Shown: in pieces, positions 47,031 to 56,235 of the stretch
How positions within the stretch are numbered: position 1 is the stretch's first letter
Layout: each line of letters starts with the position of its first letter
NCBI RefSeq assembly: GCF_000878195.1
Contig: NZ_JXST01000005.1
Coordinates: 62,001 to 126,000 of the forward strand
From: Mycolicibacterium llatzerense
GTDB lineage: Bacteria > Actinomycetota > Actinomycetes > Mycobacteriales > Mycobacteriaceae
Direction of reading: 5' to 3'
Length of the DNA: 64,000 bases
Made by a program: the position numbers and the translations under genes
Notes under the pieces: model-generated
Database searches by the model: none
The model's input: the letters and a program-made list of their open reading frames with translations, nothing else
Told to the model about the DNA's origin: nothing

Positions 47031-48935
47031 GTGAGTGAGCAGCCCAAATTCCGCAATGTTGCCATCGTCGCGCACGTCGACCACGGCAAGACGACGCTCG
47101 TCGACGCCATGCTGCGGCAGTCCGGCGCCCTGACGCACCGCGGCGACGACGCTGTCGAGCGACTGATGGACTCCGGTGACCTGGAGAAGGAAAAGGGCAT
47201 CACCATCCTGGCCAAGAACACCGCGGTGCACCGGCACCACGCGGACGGGACCATGACGGTGATCAACGTCATCGACACCCCGGGCCACGCCGACTTCGGT
47301 GGTGAGGTCGAGCGCGGCCTGTCCATGGTGGACGGTGTCGTGCTGCTGGTCGACGCCTCCGAAGGCCCGCTGCCGCAGACCCGTTTCGTGCTGCGCAAGG
47401 CGCTGGCCGCCCACCTTCCGGTGCTGCTGGTGGTCAACAAGACCGACCGGCCCGACGCCCGCATCGCCGAGGTCGTCGAAGAGAGCCACGACCTGCTGCT
47501 CGACGTCGCTTCCGACCTGGACGAGGAAGCCCAGGCTGCCGCCGAGAAGGCACTGGACCTGCCGACGCTGTACGCGTCGGGCCGGGCCGGTATCGCCTCG
47601 ACCACGCAGCCCGCCAACGGCGAAAACCCCGACGGCGAGAACCTCGATCCGCTGTTCGACGTGCTGCTCGAGCACATCCCGCCGCCAGCCGGCAACCCCG
47701 AAGCCCCGCTGCAGGCCCTGGTCACCAACCTTGACGCCTCGGCCTTTCTGGGTCGTCTGGCGCTGGTCCGTATCTACAACGGCAAGATCAAGAAGGGCCA
47801 ACAGGTGGCCTGGATGCGCGAGGTCGACGGCCATCCGGTGATCACCAACGCCAAGATCACCGAGCTGCTGGTCACCGAGGGCGTGGAACGCACCGCGACA
47901 GCGGAAGCCGTCGCCGGCGACATCGTGGCCGTCGCGGGCATGCCGGAGATCATGATCGGCGACACCCTGGCCGACGTGGACCATGCGCACGCGCTGCCTC
48001 GCATCACCGTTGACGAGCCCGCCATCTCGGTGACCATCGGCACCAACAGCTCGCCGCTGGCGGGCAAGGTCTCCGGTCACAAGCTGACGGCGCGAATGGT
48101 CAAGTCCCGCTTGGATTCCGAGCTGGTCGGTAACGTGTCCATCAAGGTCGTCGACATCGGCCGCCCGGATGCCTGGGAGGTCCAGGGCCGTGGTGAGCTG
48201 GCGCTGGCCGTGCTGGTCGAGCAGATGCGCCGCGAAGGCTTCGAGATGACCGTCGGCAAGCCGCAGGTGGTCACCCGCCAGGTCGACGGCAAGCTGCACG
48301 AGCCGTTCGAGGCCATGACCATCGACTGTCCTGAGGAGTTCGTCGGCGCCATCACTCAGCTGATGGCCGCCCGCAAGGGCCGCATGGAAGAGATGACCAA
48401 CCACGCTGCCGGGTGGGTCCGCATGGACTTCATCGTGCCGTCGCGTGGCCTGATCGGCTTCCGCACCGACTTCCTGACCCTGACGCGCGGCACCGGCATC
48501 GCCAACGCTGTGTTCGACGGCTACCGCCCGTGGGCCGGCGAGATCCGCGCCCGGCACACCGGTTCGCTGGTCTCCGACCGCACCGGCTCGGTGACCCCGT
48601 TTGCGATGATCCAGCTGGCCGACCGCGGTCAGTTCTTCGTCGAGCCCGGCCAGGACACCTACGAGGGCCAGGTCGTGGGCATCAACCCGCGCGCCGAGGA
48701 CCTCGACATCAACGTCACCCGCGAGAAGAAGCTGACGAACATGCGCAGCTCGACCGCAGACGTGATGGAGACGCTGGCGCGGCCGCTGGAGCTCGGCCTG
48801 GAACAGGCCATGGAGTTCTGCGCCGAGGACGAGTGCGTCGAGGTCACCCCCGAGATCGTGCGCGTGCGCAAGGTCGAGCTGACCGCCAGCCTGCGGGCCC
48901 GGGCCAAGTCCCGCGAGAAGGCTCGCAACAACTAA
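47031..48935 (+). CDS. typA: Translational GTPase TypA/BipA
   Basis: A 634-residue ribosome-binding GTPase of the EF-G family. [17 protein letters not shown] is G1, [16 protein letters not shown]3, and NKTDRP G4; the rest covers the beta-barrel domain and the BipA-specific C-terminal domain ending [16 protein letters not shown]. It assists ribosome assembly and growth under stress. GTG at 47031; GACAAT lies 7 nt upstream. In M. tuberculosis narGHJI lies between mutT2 and typA; here only two small genes do. Confidence 0.95.
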   Translation: MSEQPKFRNVAIVAHVDHGKTTLVDAMLRQSGALTHRGDDAVERLMDSGDLEKEKGITILAKNTAVHRHHADGTMTVINVIDTPGHADFGGEVERGLSMVDGVVLLVDASEGPLPQTRFVLRKALAAHLPVLLVVNKTDRPDARIAEVVEESHDLLLDVASDLDEEAQAAAEKALDLPTLYASGRAGIASTTQPANGENPDGENLDPLFDVLLEHIPPPAGNPEAPLQALVTNLDASAFLGRLALVRIYNGKIKKGQQVAWMREVDGHPVITNAKITELLVTEGVERTATAEAVAGDIVAVAGMPEIMIGDTLADVDHAHALPRITVDEPAISVTIGTNSSPLAGKVSGHKLTARMVKSRLDSELVGNVSIKVVDIGRPDAWEVQGRGELALAVLVEQMRREGFEMTVGKPQVVTRQVDGKLHEPFEAMTIDCPEEFVGAITQLMAARKGRMEEMTNHAAGWVRMDFIVPSRGLIGFRTDFLTLTRGTGIANAVFDGYRPWAGEIRARHTGSLVSDRTGSVTPFAMIQLADRGQFFVEPGQDTYEGQVVGINPRAEDLDINVTREKKLTNMRSSTADVMETLARPLELGLEQAMEFCAEDECVEVTPEIVRVRKVELTASLRARAKSREKARNN

Positions 48936-48950
48936 CGAACGACGCTCAAC

Positions 48951-48997
48951 GGCCGGTTAGTACACGCAAATCACGAAAACGCGTGCGCTAACTGGCC
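48951..48997. terminator. Imperfect terminator hairpin after typA
   Basis: Left arm GGCCGGTTAG.ACACGC and right arm GCGTGCGCTAACTGGCC pair with a few bulges. It overlaps the last codons of the convergent gene. Confidence 0.55.
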
Positions 48998-49842
48998 GTT
49001 CGGCGTTCGAGCCAGGCCACGCCGTCCTGGGCTGCTTTGATCAGCGCGCCACGCTCACCGAAATACGTCGAGACCGCACCGACCCACGGCAGCGCGCTCA
49101 AGCGTTGCCACCACTTCGTCGGCTGCGGCCGCTTGGCGATCTCGTCGAACGTCGCGCGCAGGATCCCGGCCAGCTGCCAGACCGTCCGCACGACCACCAC
49201 CGGCATCGACGACGTGATGGCCTCCAGCGGCTTCCAGCCCGGCGGCGGTGCTTCGGGCAGCGGCGCGGGCTCCTGTGCCGGTACGTCGAAGTCTTCCGGC
49301 AGTTGCCGCCCGCACAACACCTCGGCCAGCAGGCGCACCTGCTCACGTTGATCGGTGACGTCGTATTCGCGAGCCACCGCGCACAACACGATGGCGTCGT
49401 TGACGAACCCGGCCAGTTCGCTCACCGGCAGCACCCGGGCCAGCCAGCCGAAGGCCCCCGGCGTGGCCACCAGCAGCGTGTTCAAGGCGCCGACGCGGTG
49501 CACCCACCAGTGGATGCGCTCGTCGCGGCTCAGCCGGCCCCACGCGGCGGTGCCGGGGAGGTCGGCGGCGTTCATCAGCTGGGCGCCGGCATTCATGGCG
49601 AAGTCCGTGGCACTGGGGTTGCGACCGGCCTGAGCGCGCCGGAACCGCAGCCGCAGCCGACGGACCCGGTCGCTCAATCCGCGGGGCGGACGCAGTAACC
49701 GGTGCGTGCGCTTGCGCAGCCCGATGGGATCGGCCTGCGACAGCACATTGAGCAGCGGGTTGATCACCGCGACCGCGCGGCTCAGGGCATCGGCGACGTC
49801 GGCATCGGAAAGCGGGGTGTACGGCTTCGGCAGCAGGCCCAT
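48988..49842 (-). CDS. Conserved hypothetical protein, possible oxygenase-like helical fold
   Basis: A 284-residue protein with no recognised domain. It starts [20 protein letters not shown] and has a long helical centre including a [19 protein letters not shown] stretch and [20 protein letters not shown]; one hydrophobic segment may be membrane-associated. It is divergent from lpqW and convergent with typA. CACAAT lies 7 nt before the ATG. Function unknown; the helical suggestion is an impression from residue pattern only. Confidence 0.55.
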   Translation of the reverse strand: MGLLPKPYTPLSDADVADALSRAVAVINPLLNVLSQADPIGLRKRTHRLLRPPRGLSDRVRRLRLRFRRAQAGRNPSATDFAMNAGAQLMNAADLPGTAAWGRLSRDERIHWWVHRVGALNTLLVATPGAFGWLARVLPVSELAGFVNDAIVLCAVAREYDVTDQREQVRLLAEVLCGRQLPEDFDVPAQEPAPLPEAPPPGWKPLEAITSSMPVVVVRTVWQLAGILRATFDEIAKRPQPTKWWQRLSALPWVGAVSTYFGERGALIKAAQDGVAWLERRTAS

Positions 49843-49945
49843 ACCGCTGATTGTGGACTACATCGGCGGCGAGCGGAGCGACAGGGATTTGCCGCGGGGG
49901 CATCGGCTGGTGGTTCGGCCCTACCCTGCGGATACCCTGAACGGC

Positions 49946-51811
49946 GTGCCGACCGCCCGCCGCCAGCTGATGACGACAGGCGCACTGGTGTCGGTTCTGG
50001 CGCTGGCCGGCTGCACCGTCAGCCCACCGCCCGCTCCGCGCAGCACGGAGACGACCAAGACCATCGTCCCACCGCCGCCCAAGATGAGCCAGATCATCAT
50101 GGCCATCGACTGGATCGGCCCCGGGTTCAACCCGCATCTGCAATCCGATCAGTCGCCGGTCAATGCAGCGATCTCCGCGCTGGTCCTGCCGAGCTCGTTC
50201 CGGCCCATCGCCGATCCGGCGTCGCCGTCGGGATCGCGCTGGGAACTCGACCCGTCGTTGCTGTTGTCGGCCGAGGTGACCAACCAGAGCCCGTTCACCG
50301 TCACGTACAAGATCCGCCCCGAGGCGCAGTGGACCGACAACGCGCCCATCGCCGCCGACGACTACTGGTACCAGTGGCGGCAGATGGTCAGCCAGCCCGG
50401 CGTCGTCGACCCGGCCGGCTACGACCTGGTGACCGGCGTCCAGTCCGTCGACGGCGGCAAGACGGCCGTCGTGACCTTCGCCCGGCCGTACCCGGCCTGG
50501 CGGGAACTGTTCAACAACATCCTGCCCGCGCACATCGTCAAGGACGTGCCAGGTGGTTTCGGCGCCGGCCTCGCCCGGGCCATGCCGGTCACCGGCGGCC
50601 AGTTCCGGGTCGAGAGCATCGATCCGCAGCGCGACGAAATCCTGCTGGCGCGCAACGACCGCTACTGGAGCGTGCCGTCGGTGCCCGACCAGGTGCTGTT
50701 CCGGCGCGGGGGATCGCCTGCGGCCCTTGCTGATTCGATTCGTAACCGGGACACCCAGGTAGCTCAGGTGCACGGCGGGCAGGCGACGTTCGCGCAACTC
50801 GCGGCCATTCCGGGCGTGCGCACCGCGCGGATCGTCACCCCGCGGGTCATGCAGCTGACGCTGCGCGCGCAGCGACCGGGACTGACCGACACCCAGGTCC
50901 GCAAGGCGCTGCTGGGTCTGCTCGATGTCGGCCTGCTGGCGGCCGTCGGCGCGGGCAGTGACAACACCGTCACGCTGGCGCAGGCGCAGGTGCGGACGCC
51001 GTCCGACCCCGGCTATGTGCCGACGGCGCCGCCGGCACTGGACCGCAACGCCGCGATGGACCTGCTGCACCAGGCCGGGTACAACGTCGAGTCCGCCGTC
51101 GCACCGCCGTCGCTGCCCGGCACGCCACCGCCGCCGGGCCACGATCGGCTGGTCAAGGACGGCACGCCGCTGGGGCTGGCCATCGGCGTCGCCGCCAACG
51201 ACCCGACCTCGGTCGCGGTGGCGAACACGGCCGCCGACCAACTGCGCAGTGTCGGGATCGAGGCCACGGTGCTGGCCATGGATCCCGTGGCGCTGTACGC
51301 GGACGGGCTCGAGCGTGTCGACGCGATCGTCGGCTGGCGGCACGCCGGCGGCGACCTGGCGACGGTGCTGGCATCGCGCTACGGCTGCCCGGGTTTGGAC
51401 GCGACGGCGGTGTCGACCGCGACGACCCCGGCACCGACTCCGCAGCCGACGTCGACCTCCAAAACCGTTGCGCCGCAGCCACCGACGCCTTCGGTGACAT
51501 CGACTGCACCGACCATTCCGCTGCCCAAGCCGCTCGGCGGCGATCAGCTGGTGCAGGCTCCCAGTAACTTGACCGGCATCTGCGACCACGCGATCCAACC
51601 CAAGATCGACGCGGCTCTTGCCGGCACCGAGAAGATTGCCGACGTCCTCAATGAGCTGGAGCCCAAGCTCTGGGCGATGGAGACGGTGCTGCCGATCCTG
51701 CAGGACACCACGATCGTCGCGGCCGGGCCGACGGTGCAGAACGTCAGCCTCACCGGCGCGGTCCCGGTCGGGATCGTGGGCGACGCCGGCAAGTGGGTCA
51801 AGGTTCCTTGA
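49946..51811 (+). CDS. lpqW: Lipoprotein LpqW
   Basis: A 621-residue lipoprotein. The signal peptide ends with the lipobox LAGC at about residue 22. The body has the fold of oligopeptide-binding (SBP family 5) proteins. Near the C-terminus a Thr/Pro-rich stretch ([16 protein letters not shown]) interrupts the domain. LpqW controls the split between polar PIMs and lipomannan/LAM synthesis; pimE, a few kilobases upstream, makes the branch enzyme. The GTG at 49946 follows TACCCT by 7 nt. It corresponds to Rv1166. Confidence 0.88.
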   Translation: MPTARRQLMTTGALVSVLALAGCTVSPPPAPRSTETTKTIVPPPPKMSQIIMAIDWIGPGFNPHLQSDQSPVNAAISALVLPSSFRPIADPASPSGSRWELDPSLLLSAEVTNQSPFTVTYKIRPEAQWTDNAPIAADDYWYQWRQMVSQPGVVDPAGYDLVTGVQSVDGGKTAVVTFARPYPAWRELFNNILPAHIVKDVPGGFGAGLARAMPVTGGQFRVESIDPQRDEILLARNDRYWSVPSVPDQVLFRRGGSPAALADSIRNRDTQVAQVHGGQATFAQLAAIPGVRTARIVTPRVMQLTLRAQRPGLTDTQVRKALLGLLDVGLLAAVGAGSDNTVTLAQAQVRTPSDPGYVPTAPPALDRNAAMDLLHQAGYNVESAVAPPSLPGTPPPPGHDRLVKDGTPLGLAIGVAANDPTSVAVANTAADQLRSVGIEATVLAMDPVALYADGLERVDAIVGWRHAGGDLATVLASRYGCPGLDATAVSTATTPAPTPQPTSTSKTVAPQPPTPSVTSTAPTIPLPKPLGGDQLVQAPSNLTGICDHAIQPKIDAALAGTEKIADVLNELEPKLWAMETVLPILQDTTIVAAGPTVQNVSLTGAVPVGIVGDAGKWVKVP

Positions 51812-53099
51812 GCTGTTCCTGAGTCGGTTTCGGCTCGGGAGCCTTCGTCCGGGCCGCCGACTGTTCCCGTAGCAGCCGGATGCCGTGCGACGAGTACGCG
51901 GCCACTGCGAAAACCAGCAGCAGCCACACCGGTGGATGGGCCAGCTCCCAGACGAACAGCGCCGCGAATGCCGGTGCCCGTTGGGTGATCGCGAGGACAC
52001 CCGCCGCGCACGTGAGGGCCACCGCGGGCACGTGCAGGTGCGCGTCCGCCAGGCCATTGAGGGCGAACGTGGCGACGGTGCCCGCGGCCGCGCCGGTGGC
52101 CAGTGCCGGGGTGATCATGCCGCCGACCGCGCCGACCCGCAGGTACAGCGCGGTGAGCAGGGGTTTGAGCACCAGGAGAACCGCTGCGGCGGCGAGGCTC
52201 AGCTGGGCGTCGACGCTGACGATCAGCACGCTGCGGCCGTTCCCGGGCAGTTCGGGACGGTAGATCGAGCAGATACCGGTGATCAGCCCGGCCAGCGCGA
52301 CACCCGGGACGAGCACCCAGGAGGTCAGCTGCGGCTTCGGGCCGGCGAGCGCCATCAGCCGGTTGAAGGCCAGGCCGATCACCACCGCAAGCGGTGCGAT
52401 GGCCAACGCCAGCATGGTGAATTGGTACGACAGTGCCGGTTCCGGCCAGGTGAGGTCGCGTTCGAAATGGGTGACCGGGTGCGACACCGCGACCGCCAGG
52501 CTCGACGTGATGAGGGCCGTGCCGACGACCTTGGGGTGCCAGGTGCCCATCATGACGCGGGCGGCGAAGAACGCGCCGCCCAGCGGCACGCTGTACACAG
52601 CGCCCAGGCCGGCGCCCGCCGCGCAGGAGAGCAGGATCTCGCGGTCGCGGGCGGTCAGCGTCCCCATGGTCGACGCGGTGAGGCGCCCCAGCCAGGTCGT
52701 CCCGTAACTGCTCAGGACGGCCGCCAATTGGCGCGGCGCCGTTTCCCGGCCCAATGAGGCACCCGAGCCGACCACCAGGGCCTGCAACGCCGCGTCGGCC
52801 GCCATCGGCAGATGCTGCATCGGCTTCTTCCCGGCGATGGTCGCCGACAGCGACGGCGTCCCATATCGCCGCCGCAGAAGCCACCAGCCGAGTCCGGCCA
52901 GCGCCCCGCCGATCGCCGGTGCCAGCGCGCGCCGAACCGGCGAGCTGGCGCCGATGCCGTCGAGCAGGAGACCGTACGAATAGTGGTAGGCGAGATGTTC
53001 GACGGCGTGCAGCAGCGAGACCGTCAGTGCACCCGCGACCCCGGCGAGCAGGCCGGTGAGCAGCACCGCACTGCCGAACTCGAGCGCACGTCGCGTCAC
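51798..53099 (-). CDS. ClC-type chloride channel/transporter family protein
   Basis: A 433-residue protein with about eleven helices. [14 protein letters not shown] contains the gating-Glu region (GRE kept, next residues T and A instead of G and P), and [14 protein letters not shown] is the later motif. The usual GSGIP selectivity sequence with its Ser is not recognisable. GTG at 53099 follows TACATT by 6 nt. It overlaps lpqW by 14 bp and is divergent from mshB. Ion specificity is uncertain. Confidence 0.75.
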   Translation of the reverse strand: MTRRALEFGSAVLLTGLLAGVAGALTVSLLHAVEHLAYHYSYGLLLDGIGASSPVRRALAPAIGGALAGLGWWLLRRRYGTPSLSATIAGKKPMQHLPMAADAALQALVVGSGASLGRETAPRQLAAVLSSYGTTWLGRLTASTMGTLTARDREILLSCAAGAGLGAVYSVPLGGAFFAARVMMGTWHPKVVGTALITSSLAVAVSHPVTHFERDLTWPEPALSYQFTMLALAIAPLAVVIGLAFNRLMALAGPKPQLTSWVLVPGVALAGLITGICSIYRPELPGNGRSVLIVSVDAQLSLAAAAVLLVLKPLLTALYLRVGAVGGMITPALATGAAAGTVATFALNGLADAHLHVPAVALTCAAGVLAITQRAPAFAALFVWELAHPPVWLLLVFAVAAYSSHGIRLLREQSAARTKAPEPKPTQEQLKEP

Positions 53100-53127
53100 C
53101 CGGAGAATGTATGCCAGCCTGGGGGAT

Positions 53128-54006
53128 ATGGAGACCCCACGGCTGCTGTTCGTCCACGCCCATCCGGACGACGAGACACTGACTACCGGAGCGACCATCG
53201 CGCACTACACGGCCCGCGGCGCCGACGTGCGGGTGCTCACCTGCACGCTGGGTGAAGAGGGCGAGGTCATCGGTTCGCAGTGGGCGCAGTTGGCGGCCGA
53301 CGGAGCCGACCAGTTGGGCGGCTACCGCATCGTCGAATTGTCCTCGGCGCTCAAGGAATTGGGCGTCGGCCATCCTCGGTACCTGGGTGGGGCAGGCCGT
53401 TGGCGGGACTCCGGGATGGCCGGCAGCCCGGCGCGGCACCGGACCCGCTTCGCGGACGCCGACATGGACGAGGCCGTCGCTGAGCTGGTGGCCGTGCTGC
53501 GGGACTTCCGCCCGCACGTCGTCGTCACCTACGACCCCAACGGCGGCTACGGGCACCCCGACCACATCCAGGCTCACCGCGTGACGACGGCCGCGGTCGC
53601 CGCGTCGTCGGGCGACGGACATCCGGGGGAGCCGTGGCAGGTGCCGAAGTTCTACTGGACCGTGATGGACGGCGAGACGATGGCCGAGGGCCTGGCGTCG
53701 CTGGACAGTATGGAACTGCCCGACGACTGGGTGCGGATTCCGGCGAGTGCCCTGGATTTCGTGCTCGATCACCCCATCGACGCCATCATCGATATCCCGG
53801 AGACCCTGCCGGCCAAGGTCGCGGCCATGCGCGCACACCAGACTCAGGTGACGGTCGAGCCGAGTGGCCGGGTGTTCGCCCTGTCCAACAACATCGCGCT
53901 GCCGATCACGGCGTGCGAACACTATGTCTTGGTGGAGGGCACGCCGGGCGAACGTGACGCCCGCGGTTTGGAAACTGACCTACTCAGCGGGATAAACCTG
54001 GCGTGA
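53128..54006 (+). CDS. mshB: N-acetyl-1-D-myo-inositol-2-amino-2-deoxy-glucopyranoside deacetylase MshB
   Basis: A 292-residue zinc deacetylase of mycothiol synthesis, which removes the acetyl group from GlcNAc-Ins. HAHPDDE at residues 10-16 gives zinc ligands His12 and Asp15 and the general base Asp14, one residue lower than in M. tuberculosis numbering. GHPDHIQAH carries the third ligand His. A GGGGG tract precedes the ATG. It is divergent from the ClC gene and corresponds to Rv1170. Confidence 0.93.
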   Translation: METPRLLFVHAHPDDETLTTGATIAHYTARGADVRVLTCTLGEEGEVIGSQWAQLAADGADQLGGYRIVELSSALKELGVGHPRYLGGAGRWRDSGMAGSPARHRTRFADADMDEAVAELVAVLRDFRPHVVVTYDPNGGYGHPDHIQAHRVTTAAVAASSGDGHPGEPWQVPKFYWTVMDGETMAEGLASLDSMELPDDWVRIPASALDFVLDHPIDAIIDIPETLPAKVAAMRAHQTQVTVEPSGRVFALSNNIALPITACEHYVLVEGTPGERDARGLETDLLSGINLA

Positions 54007-54028
54007 CACCGGGATCGGGGGGAGTAGG

Positions 54029-54145
54029 GTGACCGCCATGGACTCGGATCTGGATCCCAACTTGCAGCACCTGCAGGGCCTTGGCGACAACTATCAGTGG
54101 GTCGTCGGCTCGCTGGTTTCGCTGCTCGACAGCATCCCGACCTGA
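54029..54145 (+). CDS. Predicted 38-residue small protein between mshB and the Rv1171-like gene
   Basis: The frame begins VTAMDSDLDPNLQHLQGLGD, continues with a hydrophobic WVVGSLVSLLDSI segment, and ends at 54145. GGGGGGAG at about 54016-54022 lies 6 nt before the GTG at 54029; an ATG at 54038 would give 35 residues. It is in line with mshB and the next gene. I do not recognise a family; the hydrophobic end could anchor it at the membrane. Confidence 0.45.
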   Translation: MTAMDSDLDPNLQHLQGLGDNYQWVVGSLVSLLDSIPT

Positions 54146-54177
54146 CGTCAGCTCCACCGCGCACCGACCCCGGTCGG

Positions 54178-54549
54178 ATGCGCGCCTTCGTCCTCGGTGT
54201 TCTCGCGCTCGACGGCGCCTTGTCGGCCATCGCCGGTGCACTGTTTCTGCCGCTCTACCTCGGCCCGGTGCCGTTCCCGATCAGTGCACTGATAAGTGGA
54301 CTGGTGAACGCTGCCCTCGTGTGGGCTGGCCTGCAATGGACGACCAACTCCCGCTTGGCCGCGCTCCCGATGTGGGTCTGGCTGTCGACCGTGGTGATTC
54401 TGCTGCTCGGTGGGCCCGGCGACGACGTCGTGTTCGGCGGCCGCGGGATCATGCAGGCGTCGCCGTTGATCTTCTTGCTACTCGGGGCGACGCCGCCCGG
54501 CGTGGTGCTGTGGCGGCATGCCCGGCGGCGCGCTGAAATGCCGGGGTAG
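54178..54549 (+). CDS. Small integral membrane protein (Rv1171-like)
   Basis: A 123-residue protein with four hydrophobic segments (about residues 2-25, 30-50, 58-80 and 85-105) joined by short loops. It lies downstream of mshB as Rv1171 does. Function unknown. The ATG at 54178 has no clear ribosome-binding site; the frame is open further upstream, so the start is uncertain. Confidence 0.68.
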   Translation: MRAFVLGVLALDGALSAIAGALFLPLYLGPVPFPISALISGLVNAALVWAGLQWTTNSRLAALPMWVWLSTVVILLLGGPGDDVVFGGRGIMQASPLIFLLLGATPPGVVLWRHARRRAEMPG

Positions 54550-54690
54550 CGGCCGGAATCCGGTCTCTTTACACAACTCTCGCCCAGCGCCGTCAACTTT
54601 CCCTGACGCTTCAAGGAAAGCTGACGGCCGCAGATCGAACGTGTGGCAAGGGCAGCCGACACTGCGCGTAGCCGGCGAAACCCGGCAGGT

Positions 54691-56025
54691 TCAGCCCTTG
54701 GCGGCGTGGCCTTCCGAGCCCGCATGCTGGCCTGAGTTGGCGTTGGACGACTGCCCAGCGCCCTTCTCACCCTTTGTGCCCTTGCCGGGCTTCGTCGTTC
54801 CGGTAGTGCCGGTTTCGCCCGCGGCCTGGTTGTCCCCGGCGTTCTTGGTCCCGGTCTTGTCACCGGTCTTCTTGCCGCGGGTCTTGACGGGCTTGGGCGC
54901 CTTGACCTCGTCCTGCTGCTGGGCAGCCGGTCCGTCGGTGTCGCCCGCGGCCGGAGCGCCCGGCTTCGGGTCGGCCTTGGGCTCGGTTTTGGGCTCTGTC
55001 TTCAGGTCCGTCTTGGGGTCGGTCTTCGGCTCTGTCTTCGGGTCGGCCTTCGGCTCGGCCTTGGGTTCTGTCTTCGGGTCGGCCTTCGGTTCGCCGGCCT
55101 GCGGGTCCGTCGGCTGGCCGGCCTCGGTGCCCTCCGTCTGCGTGCCCTTTTCGTCGGCCTTGCCCTTGTCCTCGACCTTGGCCGGCGTCTCCGCAGGCTT
55201 CTCGGTCGGCTTCTCGGCGGGGGCCCCGGTCTGCGCGGCGGTTGGCGCGATCTTGCTCGTCGGGTCGGTCTTCTCGGCGGTCTTGGCCGGGGCGAAGCCG
55301 GCCGCCAGGCTGGTCAGCGCGGTCTGGACGGACTTGGCGAGCGACTCGAGGGTGGGCGTCGTGGCCGCGAGCGGGCCGATCGGCGGAAACGGCGGAATCG
55401 GCGGGATGAGCCAGCCGAAGAAGTAGTTGAACTCAGAGATGCCGAAGTTTATGACCGGCGGAATCGACATCCGGACCACGTTGCGGATGGCCTGGGTCCA
55501 TACGAACAGGTTCAGCGGATCGTTCACGATCGGAACGACGGCCTGATAGAAGATGTTGTCGGAGATCGGCCTGATCAGCGTGTAGTAGAAGATGTCGGTC
55601 TGCGCGGCGATCGCGCCCGAGAACGGGACGAACCACCCCGCCCAGTACAAAAGGTCGGTCGCGTAGTCGACGCCCCAGTCGACCCAGGCCTGGATTCCGG
55701 TGTACGCGTTGATGAGCCAGTCGCTGGCCGCGTTCTGCGCGCCGACGACGGGCGCGGCGGCCAATGGCGCTGCGGCCAACGGGTTCGGACCGACCTTGGG
55801 TACGACGCCCGCGGCGGGCAGCTTGGGCGGCGCCGGCGGGGTCATATTGCTGGCTGCGGCCAGCAGCTTGACCATGGCCTCGGTCAGGTGCGGTTGGGCA
55901 GTGGTCGGGTGCGCGGGGACTGCGACGTCGGCGGGAACGACCTGAATCGGGGTGAGCGCCAGAGCTGTGGCGGTCGCCGCGGCGGCGCCCGCCACCAGAT
56001 ATGAACGAACTGAAACGGACACCAT
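54691..56025 (-). CDS. Exported protein with Lys-Pro tetrapeptide repeats
   Basis: A 444-residue protein. Signal peptide at residues 1-30; hydrophobic middle (about 100-230) with Trp/Tyr-rich stretches such as WVDWGVDYATDLLYWAGWF and NYFFGWLIPPIPPFPP; then a low-complexity tail from about 240 with a run of K-x-[DE]-P-K tetrapeptides (KADPKTEPKAEPKADPK type) and a Gly/Lys-rich end. It is an envelope protein of mycobacterial type, without catalytic motif. Repeat length could vary between strains. No ortholog assigned. Confidence 0.65.
   Translation of the reverse strand: MVSVSVRSYLVAGAAAATATALALTPIQVVPADVAVPAHPTTAQPHLTEAMVKLLAAASNMTPPAPPKLPAAGVVPKVGPNPLAAAPLAAAPVVGAQNAASDWLINAYTGIQAWVDWGVDYATDLLYWAGWFVPFSGAIAAQTDIFYYTLIRPISDNIFYQAVVPIVNDPLNLFVWTQAIRNVVRMSIPPVINFGISEFNYFFGWLIPPIPPFPPIGPLAATTPTLESLAKSVQTALTSLAAGFAPAKTAEKTDPTSKIAPTAAQTGAPAEKPTEKPAETPAKVEDKGKADEKGTQTEGTEAGQPTDPQAGEPKADPKTEPKAEPKADPKTEPKTDPKTDLKTEPKTEPKADPKPGAPAAGDTDGPAAQQQDEVKAPKPVKTRGKKTGDKTGTKNAGDNQAAGETGTTGTTKPGKGTKGEKGAGQSSNANSGQHAGSEGHAAKG
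54961..55092 (-). repeat. Tandem 12-nt repeat inside the exported protein gene
   Basis: About eleven copies of a 12-nt unit encode the tetrapeptides PK[TA][ED]; the DNA units read GGCTTCGGGTCG or close variants on the plus strand. Slippage in such a tract changes length by whole codons. Confidence 0.7.
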
Positions 56026-56235
56026 GACTCCTTGAAACGATCGCGTCCCGACCCTCTGAACTTACGCGGTCGTCACTAAAATCTTCCAGTAGTCTGCGCG
56101 TTTGCTGTATGTGTCGGGGTATGGGGCCCGCGACGCGCCGACGAGCTGGCGCTACTGTGGCCGGTATGCCGGGCGCAGTGGTTTCAGAATGTGAGACGCG
56201 TGGATGAACGCCGACACCACCGGGGTTACACGGAA

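Noticed and set aside
46959..48557. 532-codon minus-strand frame over typA
   Set aside because: Typical antisense shadow of a well-conserved gene, with no promoter or domain.
49343..52057. 904-codon minus-strand frame over lpqW
   Set aside because: Shadow frame spanning several genes and an intergenic region, low-complexity Arg/Gly/Asp text only.
51544..53922. 792-codon minus-strand frame over the ClC and mshB genes
   Set aside because: Antisense shadow; the ClC frame inside the same strand has clear helices and motifs instead.
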